From Micromonospora sp. R77 (lineage in GTDB: Bacteria; Actinomycetota; Actinomycetes; Mycobacteriales; Micromonosporaceae): 64,000 nucleotides of DNA. Shown here piece by piece: positions 34,565 through 44,400 of the stretch; position 1 is the stretch's first letter, and the number at the start of each line of letters is the position of its first letter. A program made the position numbers and the translations under genes. Location: assembly GCF_022747945.1 (NCBI RefSeq), contig NZ_JALDST010000001.1, positions 6,696,001 through 6,760,000 on the forward strand. The letters run 5' to 3'. The notes under the pieces are model-generated. The model saw only the letters and a list, made by a program, of their open reading frames with translations. It was not told the origin of the DNA and made no database searches.

Positions 34565-35017
34565 GTGGACGAGATGACCGCGTACCTGGATCTTCCGGTC
34601 GGATCCGGTGCTCTCGCTGCCGCCCGCCGGGTGGTCGAGTCGACCCTGGTGGGGTGGGGGTTCGCGGACCGCCAGGACGTGGGTGACGCGGTGCTGGTCA
34701 CCAACGAGCTGGTGGCCAACGCCGTGCGGCACGGCGGCGGCTGCCTGAGCCTGCACCTGCACAGCCGCAGCGACGAGGTCACCATCTGCGCGGTGGACGG
34801 CTCGGCCGTCGTACCGCGTCACCGTGACCCCGACGGTGACGGCGGCCGGGGCCTGAGGATCATCGAGGCCGTCTGCCGGGCGTGGGGGGTCGAGGACCTG
34901 GGCGAGGGCGGCAAACGGGTCTGGGTTCGTCTCGCCCGGTCGGAGGTCCGGCGGGGCGGCTCCGTCGCAGCCGTACCGGGACGGGGACGGGCCCTGCAGG
35001 CCCAGGAAGCCGGCTGA
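34565..35017 (+). CDS. anti-sigma-type serine kinase (HATPase_c_2)
   Basis: The protein has about 150 residues from GTG 34565 (ATG 34574 also possible). It has the GHKL ATP-binding pattern: VTNELVANAVRHGG (N-box) and DGDGGRGLRIIEAV (G-box). Such single-domain RsbW-like proteins bind or phosphorylate anti-sigma antagonists and are abundant in actinomycetes. No sigma factor gene is beside it. It is separated from the NRPS cluster by a strong terminator. Confidence 0.82.
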   Translation: MDEMTAYLDLPVGSGALAAARRVVESTLVGWGFADRQDVGDAVLVTNELVANAVRHGGGCLSLHLHSRSDEVTICAVDGSAVVPRHRDPDGDGGRGLRIIEAVCRAWGVEDLGEGGKRVWVRLARSEVRRGGSVAAVPGRGRALQAQEAG

Positions 35018-35056
35018 CGGGGGCGACGAGGACGGGGGGCGGGTCGCTGTCGGCGG

Positions 35057-35092
35057 GCGGTCCGGGCTGCCGGGCTCGACAGCCCGGACCGC
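35057..35092. terminator. strong bidirectional terminator
   Basis: A perfect 13-bp stem, GCGGTCCGGGCTG / CAGCCCGGACCGC, with a 10-nt loop lies between the ends of two facing genes. It marks a clear boundary between the glycan region and the peptide gene cluster. Confidence 0.75.
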
Positions 35093-35107
35093 GGGCCGAC
35101 GACCCGG

Positions 35108-36406
35108 TCAGTCGCCGCGAACGGTGCCACCGCTCGCGGTCGCGCCCGCCGTGGCAGGCTCGGTGGCGACCTGGTGCTCGGGCCATCCGAAGAGTTCCCC
35201 GTCGGGGCCCTGCCGCAGCTGACGGATCTTCGGCACCATCAGGATCATGACCACTCCCAGCACGATGACGCCGAGCGCGATCTCCAGGGTGGTGGAGCGG
35301 CCGATATGGTCGGACAGCGGCCCGACCAGGGCGTAGCCCAAGGGTGCGATGGTGAAGGAGACGAGCCAGTCGTAGGAACTGACCCGGGAGAGCACCTCCT
35401 CCGGGATGAGTCGCTGCACCACCGTCGTCCAGACGTTGTTGACGAAGGCGACACCCGCGGCACCCATCAGCGCGGCCACGATCGTGAGGACCACCGGGGC
35501 CGGTCCGATCAGCGAGGCGATACCCAGGCCGGTGAGCAGCAACGCGAGGTGTCCGACGACCAGCGGCCGGCGCGGCCGCAGGCGCAGCGCCACCGCTCCA
35601 CCGAGCAGCGCACCCACCGCCATGGCGGCAGCGACCGCGCCCCAGCTCGACGCCCCTCCCGCTTCCTTCGCGACGATGATCGGGCCGAGGACCCAGAACG
35701 CGACCGAGCCGAGGTTCCACACCGCGTGGCCGCACAGCGCCACCCAGTACCAGGTTCTCGAGGCCATCTGCCGCCAACCGATCACCAGGTCGGTGAGGAA
35801 GGTGTTGCGTTCGGTGCGGACGATCGGCGGCAGGGAGAGGCGGCTCAACGCCAGGGCACTGATGCCGTAGCTGAGCGCGTCGACCAGGTACACCCAGCCG
35901 ACGGAGGTGGTGGCGATGGCGAGACCGGTCAACGCCGGCCCGAGGATCTCGGCGCCACTGCGGGACATGTCCATGAGCGCGTTGGCCTGCTGCAGCCGAG
36001 GCTTGCTGATCGTCTGCGGGACCAGGCCGGTGAACGCCGGCTTCGAGACCGCCGACGCGGCGCCGGCACACACCGACGCCACCATCAGGATCGCCACGCT
36101 GCCGCGGCCGGTGAGCAGGATCAGGCCGAGGCCGGCCTGGACGGCCAGCATGAACAGATCGCTGCCGACCATGAGCAGCCGGCGCGACATCCGGTCCGCC
36201 AGCGCGCCGCCGAAGATCAACAGCAGCACCCGGACGATGGTGGAGATGGCGAGGATCGCACCGAGATCGGTGGCCGAGCCGCCAACGGACAGCACGGCGA
36301 AGACGAGCGCGACGCCGATCGTCGCGTCGCCGACCGCCGAACTTGTGACGCCGATCCACATCAGCCGGAACGGACGCTCGACCAGAGCGCCGAAGGATTC
36401 CTTCAT
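35108..36406 (-). CDS. MFS transporter (enterobactin-exporter-like)
   Basis: The 432-residue protein has 10-12 predicted membrane helices. An MFS signature loop lies between helices 2 and 3 (GGALADRMSRRLLM), and the overall pattern is like the EntS/MFS_3 group, which exports siderophores and antibiotics. It ends the leftward operon from the HAD gene and is the probable product exporter or self-protection pump. ATG start. Confidence 0.88.
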   Translation of the reverse strand: MKESFGALVERPFRLMWIGVTSSAVGDATIGVALVFAVLSVGGSATDLGAILAISTIVRVLLLIFGGALADRMSRRLLMVGSDLFMLAVQAGLGLILLTGRGSVAILMVASVCAGAASAVSKPAFTGLVPQTISKPRLQQANALMDMSRSGAEILGPALTGLAIATTSVGWVYLVDALSYGISALALSRLSLPPIVRTERNTFLTDLVIGWRQMASRTWYWVALCGHAVWNLGSVAFWVLGPIIVAKEAGGASSWGAVAAAMAVGALLGGAVALRLRPRRPLVVGHLALLLTGLGIASLIGPAPVVLTIVAALMGAAGVAFVNNVWTTVVQRLIPEEVLSRVSSYDWLVSFTIAPLGYALVGPLSDHIGRSTTLEIALGVIVLGVVMILMVPKIRQLRQGPDGELFGWPEHQVATEPATAGATASGGTVRGD

Positions 36407-36487
36407 TCTCGAGTCGTTTCCCTCGTCTCGTCGGACCCGGCGGCCCGTCCTCGTCGGAATGAGCCGGCCGGTCGAAGGCCTCGCGCG

Positions 36488-36730
36488 CTATGCCGGCAGC
36501 AGGGGCCGCACGGTGGCGATGATCCGTTCGATGCTCCCGAAGTTCGCCGAATCCAACAGGTCGTCCGGGATGGCGACACCCAACTGGTCCTCGAGGGTGA
36601 CGATCAGGCTCACCATCTCGATGGACGTCATGCCCTGCTCCTGAAGGTCCGCCTTGTCGTCGAACGGTTCCTTCGCCATGACATCGGTGATCGCGGCGAT
36701 CACCGCGGATCGGACGTCCCGTTCTTCCAC
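36488..36730 (-). CDS. acyl carrier protein
   Basis: The 80-residue protein has a four-helix ACP pattern with the phosphopantetheine serine in QGMTSIEMVSLIVTLE (Thr replaces the usual Asp before Ser). The GTG start has GGAGAGAGG upstream. It lies in an operon with an acyl ligase-ACP and a KASIII-like enzyme, so it likely carries a starter acyl group or small acid for the peptide pathway. Confidence 0.88.
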   Translation of the reverse strand: MEERDVRSAVIAAITDVMAKEPFDDKADLQEQGMTSIEMVSLIVTLEDQLGVAIPDDLLDSANFGSIERIIATVRPLLPA

Positions 36731-36781
36731 GATGTTCCTCTCTCCAGATCGGATCTCACACGAGGACCGGCGGCCCGCCGG

Positions 36782-37690
36782 TCACAGGGATTCGAACATC
36801 GACCTGGCGATGTCCCACGAGATCTCCGCCAGGTCGGCGTATCCGTTCTCCTGGAACCACAGCGCATCGTCCACGCTGCGTACCAGGCACCACTTGTACG
36901 TGGTGGCGAGGTCGAGGACTGCCACCTCGGCGAACCGTTCCATCCGTCGCTCGACGGTGGCGTTCGTCGCGTCACCGCCACGGATCTCGCTCCAGCGGTT
37001 GCGCAGCAGCGGCACCACCTCGTACGCCGGATCGCCGCTCTGCGGCTTCGGGTCGATGGCGGCCCAGCCGTCCTCGCCACGGCCGAGGATGTTGGCGTAG
37101 TGGAAGTCGCCGTGCAGCAGCGACGGCTCGGCGGGCGGGACCGAGAGTTCCTTGCACAGCTGCACGGCGGACGTCAGCAGCGCCTCGTCGCACGGTCTGC
37201 CGAGTCGCTCCCAGTCCTCGAGGAACTCCCCGCTCCAGCGGGCGGCGGTGTCACTGGTGCTCCGCAGGCCGGCGACGGCCGGGACCCGCAGGTCCTTCAG
37301 GATCGCGGCGGCGATGTCGAGCGCCTGCTCGATCGGTACGTCGTGCAGGGTCCGCTGCTCGTCCAGCCGCTCCAGCAGCATGGCGCCGGACGCCTCGTCC
37401 GAGCGCAGCACGGAGACCGCACCGCGGCCGGCCCAGGTCTGCAGCGCCAACGACTCCGCGCGGGTCTCGTCGTCGATCCAGCCCACCTTGAGCGCGCCAC
37501 GCCCGCCGTTCGCCGTCCGCACCCGCAGGACGACGGCGCACATCCCGTAGAGCGGCGGCCCGTCCTGGTGGAGCTCCCACTTCTCGAGCAGCCCGGCGAC
37601 CGTCGCTGGGAGCTGGTCGATCCACGTCCGGCCGGGCTCTCCTTCCCGCTCGACGATCATCTTGCGAAAGTCTTCGGAGACCTGTAGCAA
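36782..37690 (-). CDS. streptomycin 6-kinase-type antibiotic kinase (APH(6)/hydroxyurea family)
   Basis: The 302-residue protein has the family pattern: an N-terminal EPGRTWIDQLP and YGMCAVVLRV..ALKVGW (ATP lysine), then the catalytic loop LLHGDFHYANILGR (Asp and Asn) and WAAIDPKP as the metal-binding motif. Family enzymes phosphorylate streptomycin or hydroxyurea. Its place inside a biosynthetic operon suggests self-resistance or phosphorylation of a pathway intermediate. The start is TTG 37690 with GGGAG upstream. Confidence 0.85.
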   Translation of the reverse strand: MLQVSEDFRKMIVEREGEPGRTWIDQLPATVAGLLEKWELHQDGPPLYGMCAVVLRVRTANGGRGALKVGWIDDETRAESLALQTWAGRGAVSVLRSDEASGAMLLERLDEQRTLHDVPIEQALDIAAAILKDLRVPAVAGLRSTSDTAARWSGEFLEDWERLGRPCDEALLTSAVQLCKELSVPPAEPSLLHGDFHYANILGRGEDGWAAIDPKPQSGDPAYEVVPLLRNRWSEIRGGDATNATVERRMERFAEVAVLDLATTYKWCLVRSVDDALWFQENGYADLAEISWDIARSMFESL

Positions 37691-37771
37691 CTCGCTTCTC
37701 CCGACTGGACGGTGCCTGTTCGATGTGCTGGTACACGGTACGTCTCTTCACGGGCGCCGCGGCCCGTCCGC

Positions 37772-38698
37772 TCACGCCGGACCGGTGCCGGCCACCTCGA
37801 GCAACAGGAGGGAGCAGGAGTGGGGACTGGTCGCGACCACGAGCACGATGTCGCCGACCGCCGTCTCCGGTTCCTCGAGCAGCAGGCCCACGGTGTGCAG
37901 GGCGTCGGCGGAGAAGCAGTGCCCCACGTCCTTCGCCGCCGGCCGGTACAGCGCGGTCTGCCGGCCGCCCACCGCGGCCCGGAACATCTGGGCGACGTTC
38001 AGCCCCACATTGCTCGTGACCACCTTGGCGCACTGCTCCCGGTGCAGACCGGCCGCGTCGAAGACCTGGTCACTGAGCGCCCGCAGCGCGGTCACGTGGT
38101 GACGGGCGCGCATCAGGGGTGGCGCTCCGGCCGGCGGTGAGACAGGCAGCGCCGCCATGGCGCGCAGCCGTACGGCGGGGCCGGTGCTGTCCCACGACAC
38201 CAGACAGGACGCGGCACCGTCACTCATCACGGTCCGCGCGTCCTGGTTCAGTCGAGTTCCCCGGGTGACCTGGTCGGCGGTGACGACCAGGACGCCGGCA
38301 CGGCGGTCATCGGCCCGGAGGCGGGCCTCCGCAGCGGAGACAGCCAGGTAGAGGTTGTCGCACTCACGCCCGCCCACCACCCACCCGTCGACGTCGTCGA
38401 GACCGGAGCCGGCGAGGAGCGTCCGCAGCGCCTTCGACGGGTTCCTGGCGGTGAACGTGTCCGACGTGTAGACGGCGGCGGTGACCGGGAGCCGCTCCCC
38501 CGCGTACCCGAGGGTCTGTTTCACGCAGCGCGCCGCCATGGCGAGGAGGTCCTCCTCGGCCTGCCGGTAGTGGCGCAGGTCGGCCCGCTGCAGGGCCTCG
38601 GCCTCGGCGCGGACGTCGGGGTCCGACGTGTCGCCGATCGCCTGCCGGTCGCCGAGGGCGACGGCGAAGCCGGACAGGTACGGCAGTTGCTCAGGCAT
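37772..38698 (-). CDS. KASIII-like enzyme lacking the usual His and Asn residues
   Basis: The 308-residue protein has the KASIII fold: Cys113 is kept in GGRECDNLYL and DGAASCLV follows. However, the position of PHQAN reads TSNVGLN and the GNTSAAS position reads GHCFSADA. Loss of His and Asn usually means no decarboxylative condensation. Similar altered KASIII proteins act as acyltransferases from ACP to an alcohol or amine. It sits next to an acyl ligase-ACP and an ACP, so acyl transfer is likely. ATG 38698 is chosen over GTG 38785, whose extra residues are Arg-rich. Confidence 0.78.
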   Translation of the reverse strand: MPEQLPYLSGFAVALGDRQAIGDTSDPDVRAEAEALQRADLRHYRQAEEDLLAMAARCVKQTLGYAGERLPVTAAVYTSDTFTARNPSKALRTLLAGSGLDDVDGWVVGGRECDNLYLAVSAAEARLRADDRRAGVLVVTADQVTRGTRLNQDARTVMSDGAASCLVSWDSTGPAVRLRAMAALPVSPPAGAPPLMRARHHVTALRALSDQVFDAAGLHREQCAKVVTSNVGLNVAQMFRAAVGGRQTALYRPAAKDVGHCFSADALHTVGLLLEEPETAVGDIVLVVATSPHSCSLLLLEVAGTGPA

Positions 38699-38807
38699 CA
38701 GGGCGTTTCCCAGGATCGTGCGCCGAGGGCGGTTGCGGGCGACATGTCGGATGGGGCGGGGACGGCGGGAGGCGCCGTCGTCCACCTCGGCCGGTGGCAG
38801 GTGGCGG

Positions 38808-40466
38808 TCACACGGGCGCGGTCTCGGCTTGTCGTTCCCGGGCGACGTCCAGCAGGTCCGCGAACGACGGCGCGGAGAGCACGTCGAACGTGTCGAGCAG
38901 GACGCCGAACTTCCACTCCAGATCCACGCACAACAGGATGATGTTGAGTGACGACGCGCCGGAGTCGTCGACCGAATCGGTGAGCGAGAGATCCGCGCCG
39001 AGCGACGCGCGGACCGTCGCCAGGAAGGCGTCCTCGGTGACCGGGGCCACCGGCTGCGGTGAGTCCGTGACCAGCCTCGCGACGTCGGAGCGGGACACCT
39101 TGCCCGTGCCGTTGAGCGGAATCCGCTCGGTGAAGCCGACCCGGCAGGGACGATCGGCGCCCCGGAAGCGACGGGCCACCTCGTCCCGGATCCGCCCGGT
39201 GTCGGTGCCGGCCGTCGGAACGATCAGAGCGGCGACCGCGGAGCCGAGAACGGGATGCGCGACCGCGGCCGTCGCCGCCTCCCCGACCCCGGGGATCTCC
39301 CGCAGGGCCGCCTCGATGTCCGGTAGCGACACCTTCTCGCCGCCGACATTGACCACTTCCGAGCTGCGGCACCGGAACCACAACCGCCCCTGGTCGTCGT
39401 ACTCGCCGATGTCGCCCATCGGCACCCAGACGCCGGCGGAGCGCCGCGGCGCCTGGCCCGGCAGGGCGATCAGGCGACGGGTACGGCCACCGGCCGGCCG
39501 CAGGTGGATCTCACCAGGCCGGCCCGGCTGCTCGATCACCGAGCCGTCCTCGTCGACGAGACGGACCTCGCTGCCGAAGCACGCCGGCCCCAGTTCGCCC
39601 GCCCAGCCCGTCGACTCGTAGTCGTCCACGCGGCAGATCAGGGCGGCCCGCCCGGACTCGGTGCTGGAGTAGTCGGCGTGGATCTGGGCCTTCGGGAAGA
39701 TCGCGCGGAGCTTGGCGATCTCCGGCACGCCGATCGCCGCCGACCCCAGGCCGATGCGGGTGACGGACGCCGCCGCCTCGGGCGTGCCCGATCCGTCGAG
39801 CAGCCTGACCATGGAGGGGACGAGCTTGAGATAGGTGGGCCGGTACTCCTCGACCGCGTTCCAGAAGCTCTCGCCCGTGACACCGTTGAGGGTCACCACC
39901 TGCCGCCCGTCCAGCAACGGCGCCGTCAGGTTGCCCAGGGCGTCGCCGGTGTAAAGCGGGGAGAGGTTGACCATGACCTGGTCGGACCAGCGCTCCGGCA
40001 GGTCACGGAAGAGGTCGGACAGCGGGATCGCCACCGCCTTCGGCATTCCCTCGGTGCCCGAGGTGAGCACGATGGCGGCGTCACGGTGCTCGTCCGGCCC
40101 GACGTACGGGTCGGGGGTACGGTCCACGGAACGCCGCCAGGCCCACCCGGAACCACCCAGGGCACCGACGAGCCCGAGCCCCTCGGAGACGACCGAGTGG
40201 GCCGATCGATCCGCCGGCAGCAGGACCGGCACCGCGTCGACCAGCCACACGGCGAGGAGGGCCACCGCCGCGTCGGCGGCCTCGGGCCGGGCGAAGGCGA
40301 GCCCCACCCGGGCCCCCGGCGACAGGGTGTCGGAGAGATCGGCGGCGAGGGCCTCGGCCCGCTGCCACCACTCGCCGTAGGACAACGCGCACCCGCCCGC
40401 CACCCGGTGGGCGATCCGGGAGGGGCGCTCCAGCGCACGCCGCTGGAGCGCTTGCGTCAGCTGCAT
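38808..40466 (-). CDS. AMP-dependent acyl/aryl ligase with C-terminal acyl carrier domain
   Basis: The 552-residue protein is an ANL-family adenylating enzyme with P-loop AIVLTSGTEGMPKAV, DYSSTESG (A5-like), GDIGEYDDQGRLW (A7) and the catalytic lysine in NGTGKVSR (A10). The last 75 residues form a carrier domain with the serine in DSGASSLNI. It activates an acid and loads its own carrier, a starter-unit arrangement. ATG 40466 has GAAGGTGGG upstream and overlaps the end of the HAD gene by 10 bases, showing co-translation. Confidence 0.87.
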   Translation of the reverse strand: MQLTQALQRRALERPSRIAHRVAGGCALSYGEWWQRAEALAADLSDTLSPGARVGLAFARPEAADAAVALLAVWLVDAVPVLLPADRSAHSVVSEGLGLVGALGGSGWAWRRSVDRTPDPYVGPDEHRDAAIVLTSGTEGMPKAVAIPLSDLFRDLPERWSDQVMVNLSPLYTGDALGNLTAPLLDGRQVVTLNGVTGESFWNAVEEYRPTYLKLVPSMVRLLDGSGTPEAAASVTRIGLGSAAIGVPEIAKLRAIFPKAQIHADYSSTESGRAALICRVDDYESTGWAGELGPACFGSEVRLVDEDGSVIEQPGRPGEIHLRPAGGRTRRLIALPGQAPRRSAGVWVPMGDIGEYDDQGRLWFRCRSSEVVNVGGEKVSLPDIEAALREIPGVGEAATAAVAHPVLGSAVAALIVPTAGTDTGRIRDEVARRFRGADRPCRVGFTERIPLNGTGKVSRSDVARLVTDSPQPVAPVTEDAFLATVRASLGADLSLTDSVDDSGASSLNIILLCVDLEWKFGVLLDTFDVLSAPSFADLLDVARERQAETAPV

Positions 40467-41143
40467 CTGCCCACCTTCTCGGGAAGCGGAGTTGACGATG
40501 ATCCGGCACCGGCTGCGCGGTCGAGGACCGCCCCCCACGGGTCCGGCTCGGTGAGCACGTCGACGGTGTCCCAGCCGAGCTGTCCGGCGGCCGTCAGATC
40601 GATCTCGACGCTGTCACCGACCATGACGATCCTGTCCCAGACGCCGGTCGCCGCCCGCCGGAAGAAGGCCGGGTCGGGCTTCTTACCGACGCCCTCACTG
40701 GACAGGTGCAGCTCGTCGAAGGGCTCGAACAGGTCGAGGTCCCGCAGGAGGTGCGTCATCTGCTCGCGGGTGAGAATGCAGTTCGACAGCAGGCGCAGCG
40801 TGTGCCCCTCGGCACGCAGGCGGGCCAGCAGCCCGGCCACCCCGGGCGCGGCGGTGTACCGGCCGTCGGCGTTCCCGGCCGCCGTCCACAGCGCGGCGAG
40901 AGCCTCCGACAGCGACGGTGCATCGGCTCCCCGGCACAGCGTGCGTCGCAGCACGTCCTCCGTGGCGAGGTTCATCGCGCCGTCTCCCAGACAGCTCGTG
41001 ATCATGGGATAGATCGCGCGTTGGGCGCGGGCCACCGGGATCCCCAGGTGCCGGGCGAACAGACCGGCCCAGTGCTCTGCGCGGGGGGCGTCGGGCGCCG
41101 AGACCACCACGGTGTCGAAACAGTCGAAGACGACCAGCGCCAT
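40457..41143 (-). CDS. HAD family hydrolase
   Basis: The 228-residue protein has all HAD motifs: VVFDCFDTVVV (nucleophile Asp), LLSNC (motif II), GKKPDPAFF (motif III lysine) and MVGDSVEIDL (motif IV). This is the haloacid dehalogenase/phosphatase group. It is the first gene of the leftward operon. A sugar- or polyol-phosphate phosphatase role would suit the amino-sugar genes at the right end of the cluster. ATG 41143 is chosen; an extension to 41197 is less likely. Confidence 0.85.
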   Translation of the reverse strand: MALVVFDCFDTVVVSAPDAPRAEHWAGLFARHLGIPVARAQRAIYPMITSCLGDGAMNLATEDVLRRTLCRGADAPSLSEALAALWTAAGNADGRYTAAPGVAGLLARLRAEGHTLRLLSNCILTREQMTHLLRDLDLFEPFDELHLSSEGVGKKPDPAFFRRAATGVWDRIVMVGDSVEIDLTAAGQLGWDTVDVLTEPDPWGAVLDRAAGAGSSSTPLPEKVGRCS

Positions 41144-41432
41144 CAGGCCGCTCCCGACATCACGAACACGGCGACCGATCCGTCGCGCGACCAGCACCAG
41201 CGGCCAGGAAAATGGCGTGCGTCACTATGGACATCCGAACGTCGCCGTTGACCGGTATCCACACGCACATATCCAATTCCCCCGTCGTTCCGGGCCATCT
41301 TGCCGAACCGGGCAGAAGAGGTCAAGCTCCGGTCGACATTGACGACAGCGACCGGCCGGCGCAATTGCCGGCCGCCCCGTTGACCTGTCGCTCAGGACCA
41401 TGACGTGGACAGCGCTGTGAGAGGCTGCCCGC

Positions 41433-44400
41433 ATGCGCATCGATCCCTACTCGACCCAGGACGAGCGATGGACGTCCGGCAGCTCCGGTGGGCCGGTCGG
41501 CACGGAGGAGGACGGCGCCGGGCGGGGCGACCCGTACGTCCACGGTGACCGGTTGGAAGTCGTCGTGGCCCACCACGCCCGCCGCCGCCCGGACGCGGTG
41601 GCGGTGCAGCAGGACGGCCGCTCGACGACCTACGGGGAGCTGGTCCGGCTGGCCGAGCGGATCGCCGCCGGGCTGCGGGGGGACGGCGTCGGCGAGGGCG
41701 ACCACGTGCCGGTCCTGATGGAGCGCAGCCCGGAGTTCGTGGCCGTCCTGCTCGGCGTGCTGCGGGCCGGGGCCAGCTACATCGCGCTCGACCCCGGTTG
41801 GCCGGCGGAACGCAGGCGGAGCGTCATCGCGCGCAGCCGGGCCCGGGCGGTGGTCGACGGGACGCAGCTGGCCCGCTGGCGGGACACCGCCCACGACCCG
41901 CTCCCTGCGCCCGAGGCCGACGGCCGCGCCCCGGCCTGCGTCTTCTACACCTCCGGCTCGACCGGTCAACCCAAGGGCGCGCTCTCCCCGCACCGCGGCA
42001 CGATCCGCACGCTGGTGAACCACCCCTCGATCCCGCTGGACCAGGACAGCGTGTTCCTCCAGGCGGCGCCCCTGCCCTGGGACGGCCTGTCGCTGGAGTT
42101 GTGGGCCCCGCTGCTCAACGGCGGGCGGTGCGTCCTGCTCTCCCGTGAGCGGTCGGTGCTCGACGTCGACGCCTGGGAGTCGGCCCTCGACCTCGGCGTC
42201 AACAGCATGTGGCTCACCAGTTCGCTGTTCAACCTGTTCGCCGACGAGCGCCCCGCCCTGTTCCGGCGGCTGCGGCTGCTGCTGGTCGGCGGCGAGCGGG
42301 TGTCGCCGGCCCACGTCCGCCGGGTCCTCGCGGCAGCACCCGGGCTGCACGTCGTCAACGGGTACGGCCCGGCCGAGAACACCATCTTCACCACCACCCA
42401 CGTGATCCGGCCCGAGGACGTGGCCGAGGGTGCCGACGAGGTACCGATCGGCCGGCCCGTACCGCGCACCTCGGTGCTCCTGCTCGACGAGGACGGCGCC
42501 GAGGTGTCGCCCGGCACCACCGGCGAACTCGCGGTCGGCGGGGACGGGCTCGCGCTCGGCTACCTGGACGACCCGCAGGAGACGGCCCGACGGTTCTTCG
42601 AACGGCACGGCCGGTCGTGGTACCGCACCGGCGACCTCGCCGTCGTCGACGACGAGGGGAACCTGCGCTTCCGCGGCCGGGCCGACCGTCAGATCAAGGT
42701 CCGTGGCGTACGGATCGAGCCCGGCGAGGTCGAGTCGGTCCTCGAACGCCATCCGGCCGTCGCCTCGGCACACGTCCTGCGGGTGCCCGGCGACGGCGCC
42801 CGGGACGCGCGGCTGGGCTGCCTCTACACGTCCTCGGACGGCCACCCGATCGACGCGGCCGAGCTGACCCGCTTCCTGCGGGAACAGCTGATCCAGGCGA
42901 TGCGGCCGGCGCTCGTGACGCACGTGGCGCGGCTGCCGCTGAACGCCAACGGCAAGGTCGACCACGCCGCCGCGGTGCAGCTGCTCGACCCCGGGCCGGC
43001 GGCCCGCCCGCCCGCCCCGGAAGGCCCCCGGTCCCCGCTGGCCCGGCTGCTCGGCCAGGAGCTGGGCCGGCCGGACCTGACCGACGAGGACGACCTCCTG
43101 GCGGCGGGGATGACCTCCCTGGACGCCATCCGGCTCGCCGCCCGGATCGGCGCGGAGACCGGCCGCCGGGTCACCCTGGCCGACGTCTACCGGTCCCGCA
43201 CCCTCGGCCGGCTGGCCGGGGCGACGGCGACGGCGACGGCGACGGCAACGGCAACGGCAACGGCGGAGCCCACGCCACCCACCGGGGCGATCGAGGCGTC
43301 CACCCATCCGGACCTCAGCCCGCTGAACCACGCCCAGCAACGGTTCTGGCTGGCCGAACTCACCAGCCCCGGCCTCGCCGACAACACGCTCGTGCTCGCG
43401 TACGAGCTGGTCGGGCCGCTGCGGGCGGGGCCGCTGCGGGACGCGCTGCGCGACGTGCAGCGCGGCAACCCCGTGCTGCGGACCGTCTACCCCGAGGTGG
43501 ACGACCTGCCCGTGCAGCGGGTGCTCGGCGAGCGCGAGGTGGAGCTGGTCCTCGAGGAGTCGACCGTCGAGGCGGACGGCACCGACCCGCAGGTGCTCGC
43601 GGAGCGCGTCACCGCGGACTGGTGGGACGACCCGTTCGAGCTGGACAGCCGGCCGCCCGTCCGGGCCCGGCTGTGCCGCCTGGCCGACGACCGCCACCTG
43701 CTGTGCCTGCACATCCACCACATCGCGTTCGACGGCTGGTCGGAGCTGTCCTTCGTCCGGCAGCTGGCGCGGCACTACCGGACCCGGGCCAGCGGCGGCG
43801 GAGCGGTCGACGAGCCCGTCCGCGACCATCGGGATCAGGTCCGCTGGGAACAGCTGAACCTGCCGCGGTGGCGCGCGGAGCTGCTCCCCTTCTGGCGCGA
43901 GCAGCTGCGGGACCTGCCGGAGCCGTTCCTGGCCGCGCCGCCGGCCGGGATCGCCGAGGCGGGCCGCCGGGATCTCGTCCACCCGGTGGACGCGGCGACG
44001 GTGGCCCGGCTCGGTGCGGTCGCCGGGCGTCTCGGCGTACCCCTGGCCGGCACCCTGACCGCCGCGGTGGCCCGCGCCCTGGCGTCGGTCTTCGACGTCG
44101 ACGACCTCTGTCTCGGCACGGTGTCGAGCGGCCGGACCGAGGCCGGTCTCGACGACCTCATCGGCTACCTGGTCAACCCGCTCGCGCTGCCCCTGCGGGA
44201 CGTCCGACGCGCGGCACCCGGCGAGCTGCTCACCCGGGTCGGGGGCCAGCTCGTCGCCGCCCTCGACCACGGCCACCTGCCCTTCGACGAGCTGGTCCGC
44301 GTCCTCGGCGCCCGGCGCGGCCGGCATCCCTGGTTCCAGGCGTGGTCGGTGCTGCAGACGCCGCCACCGCAGGCGCGGCTCGACGCCGCCGTCACCCTCA

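Noticed and set aside
41144..41432. Possible -35/-10 pair (TTGACC at about 41248) upstream of the NRPS
   Set aside because: No acceptable -10 box at 16-18 bp; left uncalled.
43221..43262. Repeat considered as CRISPR-like
   Set aside because: Six-base units without spacers, in frame inside an NRPS gene.
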